Origin: an uncultured Microbacterium sp.
Lineage (GTDB): Bacteria; Actinomycetota; Actinomycetes; Actinomycetales; Microbacteriaceae
Assembly: GCA_913774845.1 (NCBI GenBank)
Contig: CAJYJO010000013.1
Span: 124,001-188,000, forward strand
Length of the DNA stretch: 64,000 bases
Reading direction: 5' to 3'
Shown: one piece after another, positions 8,514 through 17,904 of the stretch
Numbering within the stretch: the first letter of the stretch is position 1
Layout of the letters: every line of letters begins with the position of its first letter
Translations under genes and position numbers: made by a program
Notes under the pieces: model-generated
Databases searched by the model: none
The model's input: only the letters and a program-made list of their open reading frames with translations
Told to the model about the DNA's origin: nothing

Positions 8514-9742
8514 GCGTCGTCCTCGTCGTCAACAGCGGTTCGTCGTCGTTCAAGTACCAGCTGCTCGACATGACCCGCGAAGAGGTCCTCGCCTCCGGGC
8601 TCGTCGAGCGCATCGGCGAGGGCACCGGCATCGCGAAGCACACCGTCGCCGCGGCGGCCCTGGCCGCCCCCGATGGCCCCGCGCCGACCGCAACGGATGC
8701 CACGTACACGATCGAGCGCGAGATCTCCGACCACACGGCCGGGTTCGCCGTCATGCTCGAGGCGTTCGAGCAGCACGGTCCCGCGCTCGACGAGCACCCG
8801 CCCGTCGCCGTGGGCCACCGCGTCGTGCACGGAGGGGCGCGCTTCTTCGCCCCCACCGTCGTGACGCCCCTCGTCGAGATCAACATCGACGAGCTCTCGG
8901 TCCTGGCCCCGCTGCACAACCCCGCCAACCTAGCGGGCATCGTGGCGGCGAAGAAGGCGTTCCCCGAGGTGCCGCACGTCGCCGTCTTCGACACTGCGTT
9001 CCACCAGTCCCTCGCCCCCGAGGCGTACACCTACGCCATCGACCGCGAGGTCGCCGAGGCCCACCGCATCCGTCGCTACGGCTTCCACGGCACGAGTCAC
9101 AAGTTCGTCAGCGAGGCCGCCGCCGCCTTCGTCGGGCGCCCCGTCGGCGAGCTGAAGCAGATCGTGTTCCATCTCGGCAACGGCGCCTCGGTCGCGGCGA
9201 TCGAGGGCGGCCGTTCGGTCGACACCTCGATGGGCCTCACCCCGCTCGAAGGGCTCGTCATGGGCACGCGCTCGGGAGACCTCGATCCCGCCGTGCTGCT
9301 CCAGCTCGCCCGGCGCGCCGACATGTCGATCGCCGACCTCGACACCCTCCTGAACAAGCGCTCCGGCCTGCTGGGGCTGGCGGGGGTGTCCGACATGCGC
9401 GACATCGGAGAGCGACGGGATGCCGGCGACCCGGCCGCCCAGCTCGCCTTCGACGTCTACATCCACCGCCTGCGGGCGTACGCCGGCGCCTACCTCGCCC
9501 AGCTCGACGGCGTCGACGTCATCTCGTTCACCGCGGGAGTGGGCGAGAACTCGGTGCGCGTCCGAGAGGAGGCCATGGCCACCCTCGGCTTCGCCGGCGT
9601 CGAGATCGACCCCGAGCGCAACGCGGCGCGAGAGCGCGGCATCCGACGCATCTCCACCGACGCCTCGCGCGTGCAGGTTCTCGTCGTCCCCACCGACGAG
9701 GAGCTCGAGATCGCCCGGCAGACGCTGTCGGTCACGGCCTGA
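8510..9742 (+). CDS. ackA: Acetate kinase
   Basis: A 410-residue protein, normal length for AckA. The N-terminal signature VVNSGSSSFKYQLL and the motifs HRVVHGG, FDTAFHQSLAPEAYTYAID, RRYGFHGTSHKFV, HLGNGASVAAI and DTSMGLTPLEGLVMGTRSGD are all present. It converts acetyl phosphate + ADP to acetate + ATP, partner of Pta. Translation is probably coupled: the GTG start overlaps the pta stop in GTGA. It has an in-family insert of about 30 residues after position 40 rich in Ala/Pro. Confidence 0.97.
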   Translation: MSVVLVVNSGSSSFKYQLLDMTREEVLASGLVERIGEGTGIAKHTVAAAALAAPDGPAPTATDATYTIEREISDHTAGFAVMLEAFEQHGPALDEHPPVAVGHRVVHGGARFFAPTVVTPLVEINIDELSVLAPLHNPANLAGIVAAKKAFPEVPHVAVFDTAFHQSLAPEAYTYAIDREVAEAHRIRRYGFHGTSHKFVSEAAAAFVGRPVGELKQIVFHLGNGASVAAIEGGRSVDTSMGLTPLEGLVMGTRSGDLDPAVLLQLARRADMSIADLDTLLNKRSGLLGLAGVSDMRDIGERRDAGDPAAQLAFDVYIHRLRAYAGAYLAQLDGVDVISFTAGVGENSVRVREEAMATLGFAGVEIDPERNAARERGIRRISTDASRVQVLVVPTDEELEIARQTLSVTA

Positions 9743-9784
9743 GTCGCCGCCGACCCTCGTCCCTCCGGTGCACGTCGCCGACGA

Positions 9785-9790
9785 CTACCC
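9785..9790 (+). promoter_or_regulatory. Possible -10 hexamer TACCCT before the beta-PGM gene
   Basis: TACCCT in the 99-bp gap after ackA lies about 50 nt before the GTG at 9842. Weak evidence; no clear -35. Confidence 0.3.
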
Positions 9791-9841
9791 TGAGAACGCC
9801 GCGCACCGGCGCGTGACCCGCACCCCGATCTGGAGCCCGCC

Positions 9842-10576
9842 GTGACCGACACCCCCGACCTGCCCGATCTCACCGCCTTCGACGGCGTGCTGTTCGACCT
9901 CGACGGCGTGCTCACCCCCACGGCCGAGGTGCACATGCGCGCCTGGAAGACGATGTTCGACGAGCTGTTCGCCGCGTGGCAGATCGAGCCCGCCTACACC
10001 GACCGCGACTACTTCGAGTACGTCGACGGCAAGAAGCGCTACGACGGCGTCGCGAGCCTGCTGCGCAGCCGCGACGTCGAGGTGCCGTGGGGCGACCCCT
10101 CCGACGACCCGTCCGAAGACACCGTGTGCGGCGTGGGCAATCGCAAGAACGAGGTGTTCTCGCGCATTCTCCGCAGTGAAGGCATCGCCCCGTACCCCGG
10201 GTCGGTCGCCCTCCTCGACGTGCTCCAGGCGGCGGGAACGCCCATCGCCGTGGTGTCCAGTTCGAAGAACGCCGTCGAGGTGCTCGAAGCCGCCGGCATC
10301 CGCGAACGCTTCCCCGTCGTCATGGACGGCGTCGTCGCCGAACGCGACCACCTGGCATCCAAGCCCGCCCCCGACGTCTTCGCCGAGGCCGCCCGCATGC
10401 TGGGCGTCGACCCCGCGCGCTCGGTCGCCGTCGAGGACGCCCTGAGCGGCGTGCGCTCGGCCGCCGCGGCCGGATACGGGGTCGTGGTCGGCGTGGACCG
10501 GGGCGTCGGAGCCGACGACCTCCGCGCCGCCGGGGCGACGGTGGTCGTCGACGACCTCGCCGCGTTCGTAGACTGA
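9842..10576 (+). CDS. Beta-phosphoglucomutase-like HAD hydrolase
   Basis: A 244-residue HAD subfamily IA protein. Motif I is FDLDGVLTPTAEVHMRAW (nucleophile Asp and acid/base Asp), motif II SSSKNA, motif III in SKPAPDVFAEAARMLG, and motif IV VEDALSGVRSA. The cap region carries EYVDGKKRYDGVASLL, typical of actinobacterial beta-phosphoglucomutases. Likely reaction: beta-glucose 1-phosphate to glucose 6-phosphate. It stands 74 bp before a GH65 phosphorylase, which would supply beta-glucose 1-phosphate, and this pairing strongly supports the assignment. Confidence 0.88.
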   Translation: MTDTPDLPDLTAFDGVLFDLDGVLTPTAEVHMRAWKTMFDELFAAWQIEPAYTDRDYFEYVDGKKRYDGVASLLRSRDVEVPWGDPSDDPSEDTVCGVGNRKNEVFSRILRSEGIAPYPGSVALLDVLQAAGTPIAVVSSSKNAVEVLEAAGIRERFPVVMDGVVAERDHLASKPAPDVFAEAARMLGVDPARSVAVEDALSGVRSAAAAGYGVVVGVDRGVGADDLRAAGATVVVDDLAAFVD

Positions 10577-10650
10577 GCCGTCGCCTCCGCGCGACGAACC
10601 CGATCCGCCGCGCCCGCGCGGCCCCGCACCTTTCCCACGGAAGGCTCTGA

Positions 10651-13188
10651 ATGATCGATCGCGATCGCTTCCCCGTCGACGAATGGCGCCTCGTCGAGAC
10701 CGAGTTCTCGCTCGACGACGTGGGGGTCACCGAGACCCTCTTCGCCGTCGGCAACGGGTACCTGGGTCTGCGCGGCAACTCGATCGAGGGGCGCTTCGCC
10801 CTCGAGCAGGGCACCTTCATCAACGGGTTCCACGAGACGTTCCCGATCCGTCACGCCGAGCAGGCCTACGGCTTCGCCGAGGTCGGCCAGACGATCATCA
10901 ACGCTCCGGATGCCAAGGTCATGCGCGTCTACGTCGACGACGAGCCCCTGTCGCTCGACGTCGCCGACGTGCGCGAGTACGAGCGCGTTCTCGACATGCG
11001 CCAGGGGATCCTCCGCCGCACCCTCCTCTGGGTCACCCCCTCGGGCAAGAGCGTGCGCATCGAGGACGAGCGCTTCGTGTCCTTCGATGAGAAGCACCTG
11101 GCGGTGCTGCGCCTGACCGTCACCGTGCTCGACGCCGACGCCCCCGTGACCGTCAGCAGCCAGTTGCTGAACCGTCAGGACGGGGAGGGCATCTACGGCG
11201 GCTCGCCGATGGCATCCAAGCAATCCGGTTTCGACCCCCGCAAGACCGAGAAACTCACCGACCGCGTGCTGCAGCCGCGCGAGTACTGGCAGGATGGCGA
11301 CCGCTCGGCGCTCAGCTACGAGGTGAACGAGTCCGGCATGACGCTCGCCGTCATCGCCGACCACCTCGTCGACACCGAGAACGAGTTCACGGCGCGTCAG
11401 CTCGTCGAGCCCGACATCGCCAAGAACGTCTACCGCGTGCACGCGAAGGCGGGGGTGCCGACGACCATCACCAAGTTCGTCAGCTACCACTCCTCGCGCG
11501 GCGTCCCCACCGGCGAGCTGCTCGACCGCTGTCGGCGCACCCTCGACCGCGCCCGTGAGAAGGGCGTGCAGCGTCTCATCGACGAGCAGATCGCCTGGTA
11601 CGCCGACTTCTGGGACCGCTCCGACGTGCGCATCGGCGGCCAGGCCGACCTGCAGCAGGCCACCCGCTGGTGCCTGTTCCAGCTCGCCCAGGCGGCGGCC
11701 CGCGCCGACGGTCAGGGCGTCCCGGCCAAGGGCGTGACCGGCTCCGGCTACAGCGGCCACTACTTCTGGGACACCGAGGTGTACGTGCTGCCGTTCCTGG
11801 CGTACACGTCGCCGCTGTGGGCCCGCAACGCCCTGCGCATGCGGTACCTGATGCTCCCCGCGGCGCGCAAGCGCGCGCACCAGCTCAACGAGGCGGGCGC
11901 CCTGTTCCCCTGGCGCACGATCAACGGTGAAGAGGCATCGGCCTACTACGCCGCCGGAACCGCCCAGTACCACATCAACGCCGACGTCTCCTTCGCCCTG
12001 GCGAAGTACGTGCGAGCCACCGGCGACGAGGAGTTCCTCGCCCGCGAGGGGGTCGACATCGCCGTCGACACGGCGCGTCTGTGGTCGACGCTCGGATTCT
12101 GGCGCTCCAGCGACGACGCCCCGGACGGCGAGCACGACTCGTTCCACATCCACGGCGTCACCGGGCCCGACGAGTACACCACCGTCGTGAACGACAACCT
12201 CTTCACCAACGTCATGGCGCGCTTCAACCTGCGCTTCGCGGCGCGCACCGTGCGCGACCTCGCCGAGAACGACCCCGACGCGTACGCCAAGATGGCCGAC
12301 CGCATGAACCTCGACCCCTCCGAGCCGGAGCGGTGGGACCGGGCGGCCGAGGCGATGCACATCCCCTTCAGCGAGGCCCTCGGCATCCATCCCCAGGACG
12401 CCGTGTTCCTCGAGCGCGAGATCTGGGACCTCGAGAACACCCCGCCCGACCAGCGCCCGCTGCTGCTGCACTTCCACCCGCTGGTGATCTACCGGTACCA
12501 GGTGCTCAAGCAGGCCGACGTCGTGCTCGCCCTGTTCCTGCAGGGAAACCACTTCACGGATGCCGAGAAGCTCGCCGACTTCGAGTACTACGACCCGCTG
12601 ACCACGGGCGACTCGACGCTGTCGGCGGTCGTGCAGTCGATCCTGGCGGCGGAGGTGGGATACCAGGACCTCGCCCTGGAGTACTTCCGTCAGGCCGCGT
12701 TCGTCGACCTCGGAGACCTGCATCACAACGCCTCCGACGGGGTGCACGTCGCCTCGGCCGGTGGCGTGTGGACGGCCCTCGTCAGCGGCTTCGGCGGCAT
12801 GCGCGACCACTTCGGTCTGCTCACCTTCGACCCGCGTCTGCCCGCGGACTGGCCCGAACTGTCGTACGTGCTGCACTGGCACGGCACGCGCCTCGACATC
12901 ACCGTGACCGCGACCGCGCTGACCCTGCGCGCCAGGGGAGAGGGCGGTCCTGTCTCCTTCGCCGTGCGCGGCGTGGACTACACCGTCGCGCCGGGAGAGA
13001 CGGTGCGTGTGGCGCTGCACGGCCAGGGACCGGTGCGTCCCGGCCGGCCGTCGATCCGTCAGCTCGAGGGCTCCGTCCGCGAGGACGGCACGCTGCTGTC
13101 GGCATCAGTGCCGATCGTCACGACGGCGATCCCGCTCGTGAGCGACGACGACGCCCCCGTGGCCGTGGGCCTCGACGGCGGCTTCTGA
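10651..13188 (+). CDS. GH65 disaccharide phosphorylase (trehalose/maltose/kojibiose type)
   Basis: An 845-residue GH65 enzyme. The N-terminal beta-sandwich domain (to about residue 310) is followed by the catalytic (alpha/alpha)6 barrel with GHYFWDTEVYVLPFL, YHINADVSFALAKY, HIHGVTGPDEYTTVVNDN (the Glu of GPDEY is the general acid), and KQADVVLALFLQG. The phosphate-binding HNASDGVH region follows, then a C-terminal beta domain. These enzymes split an alpha-linked glucose disaccharide with phosphate to glucose and beta-glucose 1-phosphate. The exact disaccharide cannot be told from sequence. GGAAGG precedes the ATG. The upstream beta-PGM gene completes the pathway. Confidence 0.92.
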   Translation: MIDRDRFPVDEWRLVETEFSLDDVGVTETLFAVGNGYLGLRGNSIEGRFALEQGTFINGFHETFPIRHAEQAYGFAEVGQTIINAPDAKVMRVYVDDEPLSLDVADVREYERVLDMRQGILRRTLLWVTPSGKSVRIEDERFVSFDEKHLAVLRLTVTVLDADAPVTVSSQLLNRQDGEGIYGGSPMASKQSGFDPRKTEKLTDRVLQPREYWQDGDRSALSYEVNESGMTLAVIADHLVDTENEFTARQLVEPDIAKNVYRVHAKAGVPTTITKFVSYHSSRGVPTGELLDRCRRTLDRAREKGVQRLIDEQIAWYADFWDRSDVRIGGQADLQQATRWCLFQLAQAAARADGQGVPAKGVTGSGYSGHYFWDTEVYVLPFLAYTSPLWARNALRMRYLMLPAARKRAHQLNEAGALFPWRTINGEEASAYYAAGTAQYHINADVSFALAKYVRATGDEEFLAREGVDIAVDTARLWSTLGFWRSSDDAPDGEHDSFHIHGVTGPDEYTTVVNDNLFTNVMARFNLRFAARTVRDLAENDPDAYAKMADRMNLDPSEPERWDRAAEAMHIPFSEALGIHPQDAVFLEREIWDLENTPPDQRPLLLHFHPLVIYRYQVLKQADVVLALFLQGNHFTDAEKLADFEYYDPLTTGDSTLSAVVQSILAAEVGYQDLALEYFRQAAFVDLGDLHHNASDGVHVASAGGVWTALVSGFGGMRDHFGLLTFDPRLPADWPELSYVLHWHGTRLDITVTATALTLRARGEGGPVSFAVRGVDYTVAPGETVRVALHGQGPVRPGRPSIRQLEGSVREDGTLLSASVPIVTTAIPLVSDDDAPVAVGLDGGF

Positions 13189-13198
13189 CTCCCGCGGA

Positions 13199-13240
13199 CG
13201 CGGCGGCACCCTCCGGGGTGTCGCCGCGTTCGGCGTTTTC
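13199..13240 (+). terminator. Rho-independent terminator after the GH65 gene
   Basis: A stem at 13199-13211 pairs with 13216-13228 (13 positions, one mismatch, TCCG loop) and is followed by a T-containing tail ending in GTTTTC. Confidence 0.75.
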
Positions 13241-13313
13241 GGGGGTGGGTGCGCGGTGGGGCGCGGGGCGGTGGTGCGGTGCGGCGGGGGCGCGGGCGGT
13301 GGGGCTGCGGTGG

Positions 13314-13407
13314 CGCGTGGGGGGAGGGGAATCGGTGGGGGGAGGGTGCGTTGGGGGTGTGGTGTCCTCCCGTGGCGGATTGTCCTCCCGTGAGGGTGGG
13401 CGGGGGT
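13314..13407 (+). repeat. Direct repeat copy 1 (94 bp, G-rich)
   Basis: Matches 13486-13579 with about three substitutions over 94 bp; offset 172 bp. Each copy contains GGGGGGAGGGG, an AATCGG block and two CCTCCCGTG elements about 18 nt apart. Possibly a gene-regulatory or repetitive extragenic element; function unknown. Confidence 0.85.
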
Positions 13408-13485
13408 TGGTGCTCGGGGCGGGGCGGTGGCTCGCACACGCGGGTGGGCGGGCGGCTCGCGTGGGCGGGCGGGCGTGGTCTGTGA

Positions 13486-13579
13486 CGCGTGGGGGGAGGG
13501 GAATCGGTGGGGGGAGGGTGCGTCGGGGGTGTGGCGTCCTCCCGTGGCGGATTCTCCTCCCGTGAGGGTGGGCGGGGGT
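13486..13579 (+). repeat. Direct repeat copy 2 (94 bp, G-rich)
   Basis: Second copy of the element at 13314-13407, ending 41 bp before the dnaX -10 hexamer. The G-tracts could fold into G-quadruplexes on the plus strand. Confidence 0.85.
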
Positions 13580-13620
13580 CGGCGATCGGGGCGAGCGGAG
13601 GCGATGTCGGAGGGACGCCG

Positions 13621-13626
13621 TAGGCT
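13621..13626 (+). promoter_or_regulatory. -10 hexamer TAGGCT, leaderless dnaX mRNA
   Basis: TAGGCT then 6 nt then the dnaX GTG at 13633, without a ribosome binding site. Confidence 0.6.
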
Positions 13627-13632
13627 GTTCGG

Positions 13633-16605
13633 GTGACGACAGCCCTGTACCGCCGATACCGCCCCGAGGCGTTCGGCGAGATGATCGGGCAGTCGCAGGT
13701 GACCGAGCCGTTGATGACCGCGCTGCGCAGCGACCGCGTGGGCCACGCCTACCTGTTCTCCGGTCCGCGCGGCTGCGGTAAGACCACCTCGGCGCGCATC
13801 CTCGCGCGCTGCCTCAACTGCGCGGCCGGCCCCACCGACACCCCGTGCGGCGTTTGCGACAGCTGCGTCGAGCTCGGTCGTGGCGGCGGCGGTTCGCTCG
13901 ACGTGGTCGAGATCGACGCCGCCAGCCACAACGGTGTCGACGACGCGCGCGACCTGCGCGAGCGCGCCATCTTCGCCCCGGCCCGCGATCGCTTCAAGAT
14001 CTTCATCCTCGACGAGGCGCACATGGTCACGCAGCAGGGGTTCAACGCCCTGCTCAAGCTCGTCGAAGAGCCGCCCGCGCACGTGAAGTTCATCTTCGCC
14101 ACCACCGAGCCCGAGAAGGTGCTCGGCACGATCCGCTCGCGCACGCACCATTACCCGTTCCGACTCGTCCCGCCCGCGGCCATGCTCGAATACGTGCAAG
14201 AGCTCTGCGAGAGCGAAGGAGTGGGGGTCGAGGCCGGTGTATTGCCGCTCGTGGTGCGCGCCGGCGGCGGGTCGCCGCGCGACACCCTCTCGCTGCTCGA
14301 CCAGCTGATCGCCGGCTCCGACGCCGACGGTGCAGGACATGTGCTCGTCCGGTACGAACGCGCGGTCGCCCTGCTCGGCTACACGCATTCGGAGCTGCTC
14401 GACGAGGTCGTCGACGCCTTCGCCGCGAACGACGGCGGGGGAGCCTTCGCCGCCGTCGATCGGGTCGTGCAGACCGGTCAAGACCCCCGTCGCTTCGTCG
14501 ACGACCTGCTCGAACGACTGCGCGATCTCATCGTGGTCGCGGCGACCGGTGCCGGAGCGTCCGCGGTTCTGCGCGGGGTCCCCGACGACGAGCTCGAGCG
14601 CATGGCTCGACAGGCGACGGCGTTCGGTACCGCGCGCCTGTCGCGGACCGCCGACCTGGTCGTCGCCGCGCTCGACGAGATGACCGGCGCCACCTCGCCC
14701 CGACTGCAGCTTGAGCTGCTCGTGGCCCGGGTGCTCACCCACGCGGGTGTCGCGCACGGCACCTCGCCCGCCACCGCGCACGAGCTCGATGTCTCGCGTG
14801 GTGCCGACCCGGTCGTCGCACCCGCGACGGGTCGACCGGCCTCGCCCGCCGCCGACATCGCGGTCCCCGCGGCCGCTGCCCCGGCACGCACCCCGTCGGT
14901 CGCGTCTCCCGGGGCGCCGCGCATCGCCTCGCCGGGGGGCTCGCCGAGTGCGGCTCCACCGGCCGTGGCGTCGCCCGCTGCGGCATCTCCGGCCGTCGCG
15001 TCTTCGGCTGTGGCGTCTCCCGGATCGCCGCGCATCGCCTCGCCCGGCAGAGGGCCGGCCGTGGCCGCGCCGGTCGCCGCTCCGGGCGCGATCGCCGAGC
15101 CCGGGCGCACCCCGTCCGCCGTCGCATCACCCGCCGGTCCGTCGCCGGCCGTGGCTTCCCCCGGCCGCGGTCCCGTCGGCTCTTCGGCCGCCGCCCCGCA
15201 GACCCGCCCCGCGGCCCCGCAGACCGGGTTCGGTGCCCCGTCCGACGACGACGCGCCCCCGCCCTTCACCGACGACGACGCACCGCCCCCGTTCGACGAC
15301 GGCGAGCCGATGCCCGCCGACCCGGGCCCCGCCGCACCGCGCCGCCCGAGCACAGCCGGTACCCCGGCTTCGATCCCGGCCGACGAGGCGCACCCGTTCG
15401 ACACGGCCCCGACTCCCGGATCGGCGTCGGCGGACGATACCGACGCGACTCCCGAGCCGACCCCGGCGGCTACCGCAGCCCCGGCGGCCCCGGCTCCGGA
15501 CGCAGCGCCGGCTCCGACCTCCCCGGTTCCGGACGCGACCCCGGCTCCGGCTTCCCCGGTTCCCGACGCGACCCCGGCCTCCGCTTCCCCGGCCGCCGAC
15601 GGCGCGGCGGAGAACGCAGCGCCGGCTCCGGCATCCCCCGTTCCGGACGCGGCCCCGGCCGCCGACACCGCGACCCCGGACGCGACCGCGGCCTCGGCCC
15701 CGGTCACCGACACCGCGGCGCCGGACACCGACACCTCGCCCCTCGAGCCCACCGCCGCCACGCCGCCCGTCACGCCCGTCGGGCCCATCGAGCTCGCCCA
15801 CGTCCGCGACGCGTGGCCCGAGATCCTCGGCCAGCTCGAGGTCGCGAGCCGATCGTCGTGGCTCGTCGTCTCGACGTCGTCGGTGGTGGCGTTCGACGAC
15901 GACGTGCTCACCCTCGCCTTCCGCACCGCGCCCGATCTGTCGGCGTTCAAGACCCGCACGCCCGAGGGCGGGCCGAGCGAAGACCTCCGCCACGCGATCC
16001 AGGCGGTGCTCGGCGTCCGCGTCAAATACCTCGCACGCCTCGAGGGCGACGCCGGCCCGGGAGGCTCCGGGGGTGCGGGGCGCGGCCCCTCCGGCCCCTC
16101 CGGCCCCTCCGGCCCCTCCGGTCCCGCGACGTCCCCCGGCCCCTCGGGCGCCGACGCAGCGCGCGGCGCCGGTGGGCCGGCATCCGGGAGCCGTTCGTCG
16201 GCGCCGTACGCGTCGAGCGTGACCGAGTGGGCCGTCGCGCCCATTCCCTCCTCCGACGGCGCAACGGCGCCCGGAGCCGGACGCGCGCCCGTCACGACGG
16301 CGCTCGCGGTCGACGACGAGCCCGACGACGTGCCGCCGTCCGACGCACCCACTGCGCCTCGCGAGGGGGCCGTGCTGCCCCCGCGCGAGGTCGTGCCCTC
16401 GGTCCCCGCGCCCGACGAGGTCGACGACGACGACGTCATCCCACCCGTCGACGACGCCGACGCGCCCCTGCCTCCCGTCGTCGTGCCGCGCATGGCGCCG
16501 CTGAGCGGCGGTGTGCAGCGCTACGGCGAGGCGGTCGTGCGACAGATGCTCGGTGCCACCTACGTGCGTGACGAACCCTACGAGCCCCCGACGAGGTTCA
16601 CCTGA
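13633..16605 (+). CDS. dnaX: DNA polymerase III subunit gamma/tau
   Basis: A 990-residue clamp-loader ATPase. Walker A is GPRGCGKTT (about residues 44-52), zinc-binding cysteines follow in CLNC and CGVCDSC, Walker B with ILDEAHM, and the SRC-type region [19 protein letters not shown]. Domain III ends near residue 370. Residues about 390-715 are an Ala/Pro/Ser/Thr-rich, highly repetitive linker. A folded tau-like domain (about 715-800, [31 protein letters not shown]) is followed by a Gly/Pro/Ser tandem repeat and an acidic tail ending in [14 protein letters not shown]. No A-rich slippery site for gamma production was seen. The stop overlaps the recR ATG by one base. Confidence 0.96.
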   Translation: MTTALYRRYRPEAFGEMIGQSQVTEPLMTALRSDRVGHAYLFSGPRGCGKTTSARILARCLNCAAGPTDTPCGVCDSCVELGRGGGGSLDVVEIDAASHNGVDDARDLRERAIFAPARDRFKIFILDEAHMVTQQGFNALLKLVEEPPAHVKFIFATTEPEKVLGTIRSRTHHYPFRLVPPAAMLEYVQELCESEGVGVEAGVLPLVVRAGGGSPRDTLSLLDQLIAGSDADGAGHVLVRYERAVALLGYTHSELLDEVVDAFAANDGGGAFAAVDRVVQTGQDPRRFVDDLLERLRDLIVVAATGAGASAVLRGVPDDELERMARQATAFGTARLSRTADLVVAALDEMTGATSPRLQLELLVARVLTHAGVAHGTSPATAHELDVSRGADPVVAPATGRPASPAADIAVPAAAAPARTPSVASPGAPRIASPGGSPSAAPPAVASPAAASPAVASSAVASPGSPRIASPGRGPAVAAPVAAPGAIAEPGRTPSAVASPAGPSPAVASPGRGPVGSSAAAPQTRPAAPQTGFGAPSDDDAPPPFTDDDAPPPFDDGEPMPADPGPAAPRRPSTAGTPASIPADEAHPFDTAPTPGSASADDTDATPEPTPAATAAPAAPAPDAAPAPTSPVPDATPAPASPVPDATPASASPAADGAAENAAPAPASPVPDAAPAADTATPDATAASAPVTDTAAPDTDTSPLEPTAATPPVTPVGPIELAHVRDAWPEILGQLEVASRSSWLVVSTSSVVAFDDDVLTLAFRTAPDLSAFKTRTPEGGPSEDLRHAIQAVLGVRVKYLARLEGDAGPGGSGGAGRGPSGPSGPSGPSGPATSPGPSGADAARGAGGPASGSRSSAPYASSVTEWAVAPIPSSDGATAPGAGRAPVTTALAVDDEPDDVPPSDAPTAPREGAVLPPREVVPSVPAPDEVDDDDVIPPVDDADAPLPPVVVPRMAPLSGGVQRYGEAVVRQMLGATYVRDEPYEPPTRFT
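16084..16119 (+). repeat. Tandem 9-bp repeat inside dnaX
   Basis: Four head-to-tail copies of GGCCCCTCC encode Gly-Pro-Ser repeats in the C-terminal linker of the tau subunit. Probably length-variable by slippage. Confidence 0.85.
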
Positions 16606-17198
16606 TGTACGACGGAATCGTCCAAGACCTCATCGACGAGTTCGGTCGCCTCCCGGGCATCGGACCGAAATCGGCGCAGCGCATCGCGTTCCACATCCTG
16701 CAGTCGCCCACCTTCGACGTGTCGCGTCTGTCGACCCTGCTCGGCGAGATCCGCGAGAAGGTGAAGTTCTGCGAGATCTGCGGCAACGTGTCCGAGCAGG
16801 AGCGCTGCTCGATCTGCCGCGACCCGCGCCGCAACGCGACCCTCATCTGCGTGGTCGAAGACGCCAAGGACGTGGCGGCGATCGAGCGCACGCGGGAGTT
16901 CCGCGGCCTCTACCACGTGCTCGGCGGCGCGATCAGCCCCATCGCCGGCATCGGCCCCGACGACCTGCGCATCACCTCGCTCATGCAGCGGCTCGCCGAC
17001 GGCACGGTGCAGGAGGTCATCCTCGCCACCAACCCCAACCTCGAGGGTGAGGCGACGGCCACCTACCTCAGCCGGCTGCTGCACACCCTCGAGATCCGCG
17101 TCACCCGGCTGGCATCCGGTCTCCCGGTCGGCGGAGACCTCGAGTACGCCGACGAAGTGACCCTCGGCCGCGCCTTCGAGGGCCGCCGCACCCTCTGA
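16605..17198 (+). CDS. recR: Recombination mediator RecR
   Basis: A 197-residue protein of normal RecR length. N-terminal helix-hairpin-helix ([18 protein letters not shown]), a zinc finger (CEICGN then CSIC, about residues 57-72), the Toprim domain ([16 protein letters not shown]) and the C-terminal Walker-B-like tail. RecR works with RecO/RecF in loading RecA at gaps. Its start overlaps the dnaX stop; the ybaB gene that often separates dnaX and recR in other actinobacteria is not between them here. Confidence 0.97.
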   Translation: MYDGIVQDLIDEFGRLPGIGPKSAQRIAFHILQSPTFDVSRLSTLLGEIREKVKFCEICGNVSEQERCSICRDPRRNATLICVVEDAKDVAAIERTREFRGLYHVLGGAISPIAGIGPDDLRITSLMQRLADGTVQEVILATNPNLEGEATATYLSRLLHTLEIRVTRLASGLPVGGDLEYADEVTLGRAFEGRRTL

Positions 17199-17237
17199 CC
17201 CGACCGGCGCGAGCCGGCGCGGAAAGCGTTGCGGGCT

Positions 17238-17256
17238 GGTGAACCGCGCGTTCACC
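17238..17256. promoter_or_regulatory. Inverted repeat GGTGAAC-N5-GTTCACC with a trailing PHO-box-like element
   Basis: A perfect 7-bp inverted repeat with a 5-bp centre lies 40 bp after recR. Its right arm begins an 11-nt periodic series: GTTCACCCCTT at 17250, then GGTCACCCGCA at 17272, exactly two periods on. This resembles Streptomyces PHO-box units (GTTCACC core). It could control the hypothetical gene and the kinase downstream. Confidence 0.45.
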
Positions 17257-17361
17257 CCTTGCTCCCGCCGCGGTCACCCGCAGGCGCGACCTTCGTCACT
17301 GCGGAACAGTGCCGGTCGACTCGAACCCCCGGTGCGCAGGTCCGTCAGACAGGGGCCTTCC

Positions 17362-17892
17362 GTGAGCGAGATGCTCTCCGACACGCGCGCGCGCCGCGGC
17401 CGCGTGATCTTCGACACCTTCCGCTCGGCACGCGACCCGCGCTTGAGCGCGTGGCTGCTGTTCCGTTCGGCACTCGTCCCCGAGCTGGAGGGGACGCAGA
17501 TCGCTTCGTCCGGAGGGCGAACGACGGCCGCGCCTCTCGGCGTGTACGGCGTGTGGCGGCTGCTGGCCACCAACAACCGGGAGCTCGCCCGATGCGCGCT
17601 CGTCTATGTTTCGCCGGGGGCAGCGCTCGACGCGGTGCGTCTCGAGCAGGGTCGGGTCCTCGACATGGCGGTGACCACCGTGCGCGGTCCGCGTGCGACC
17701 ACTCATGGGTGGGTCATCCGGCGCGGTGACCGTCCCGTCGTCACCGCAGCACGCTGGTACGAGTCCGCGGGCGAGGCCGCTGCGGCGGCGCGAGCGGCCA
17801 CCGTCGTGCTGGCGACGGCCGACATCGCCGGCAGCGTCAGCATCGGCACCGCTTCGGGGCGGCGCTCCACCATCGCGGCACGCCCGCAATGA
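17362..17892 (+). CDS. Hypothetical protein upstream of the PASTA kinase
   Basis: Not recognised. A 176-residue, Arg/Ala-rich, soluble protein without signal peptide or membrane segment. The middle reads as alternating strands (LARCALVYVSPGAALDAVRLEQG), and the C-terminal part (THGWVIRRGDRPVVTAARWY) looks like a small beta-hairpin domain followed by an Ala-rich helix. The GTG at 17362 was chosen over a GTG 41 codons upstream because the upstream part overlaps the inverted repeat and looks non-coding. It lies 12 bp before the kinase gene and is probably co-transcribed. Confidence 0.6.
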   Translation: MSEMLSDTRARRGRVIFDTFRSARDPRLSAWLLFRSALVPELEGTQIASSGGRTTAAPLGVYGVWRLLATNNRELARCALVYVSPGAALDAVRLEQGRVLDMAVTTVRGPRATTHGWVIRRGDRPVVTAARWYESAGEAAAAARAATVVLATADIAGSVSIGTASGRRSTIAARPQ

Positions 17893-17904
17893 CCGGGCAG
17901 GTCC

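Larger units (their letters stand above)
13189..13632. other. G-rich intergenic region between GH65 gene and dnaX
   Basis: No gene is supported in these 444 bp. After the terminator the plus strand is strikingly G-rich (many runs of 4-6 G) and poor in A. It contains a duplicated 94-bp block (see the repeat entries) and ends in the dnaX promoter. Long open frames here on both strands reflect base composition only. Confidence 0.8.

Noticed and set aside
10039..13020. 993-codon minus-strand open frame over the beta-PGM and GH65 genes
   Set aside because: Composition of Val/Gly/Arg/His typical of an antisense frame; the plus strand carries two well-conserved enzymes.
13314..13579. Possible CRISPR array in the G-rich repeats
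   Set aside because: Only two copies of 94 bp with a 78-bp gap, no short spacer periodicity and no cas genes.
13633..16605. Programmed frameshift in dnaX producing gamma
   Set aside because: No A-rich slippery heptamer followed by a stop in the -1 frame was found at the end of domain III.
17239..17361. N-terminal extension of the hypothetical gene to an upstream GTG
   Set aside because: It would translate the inverted repeat and PHO-like elements; codon bias drops there.
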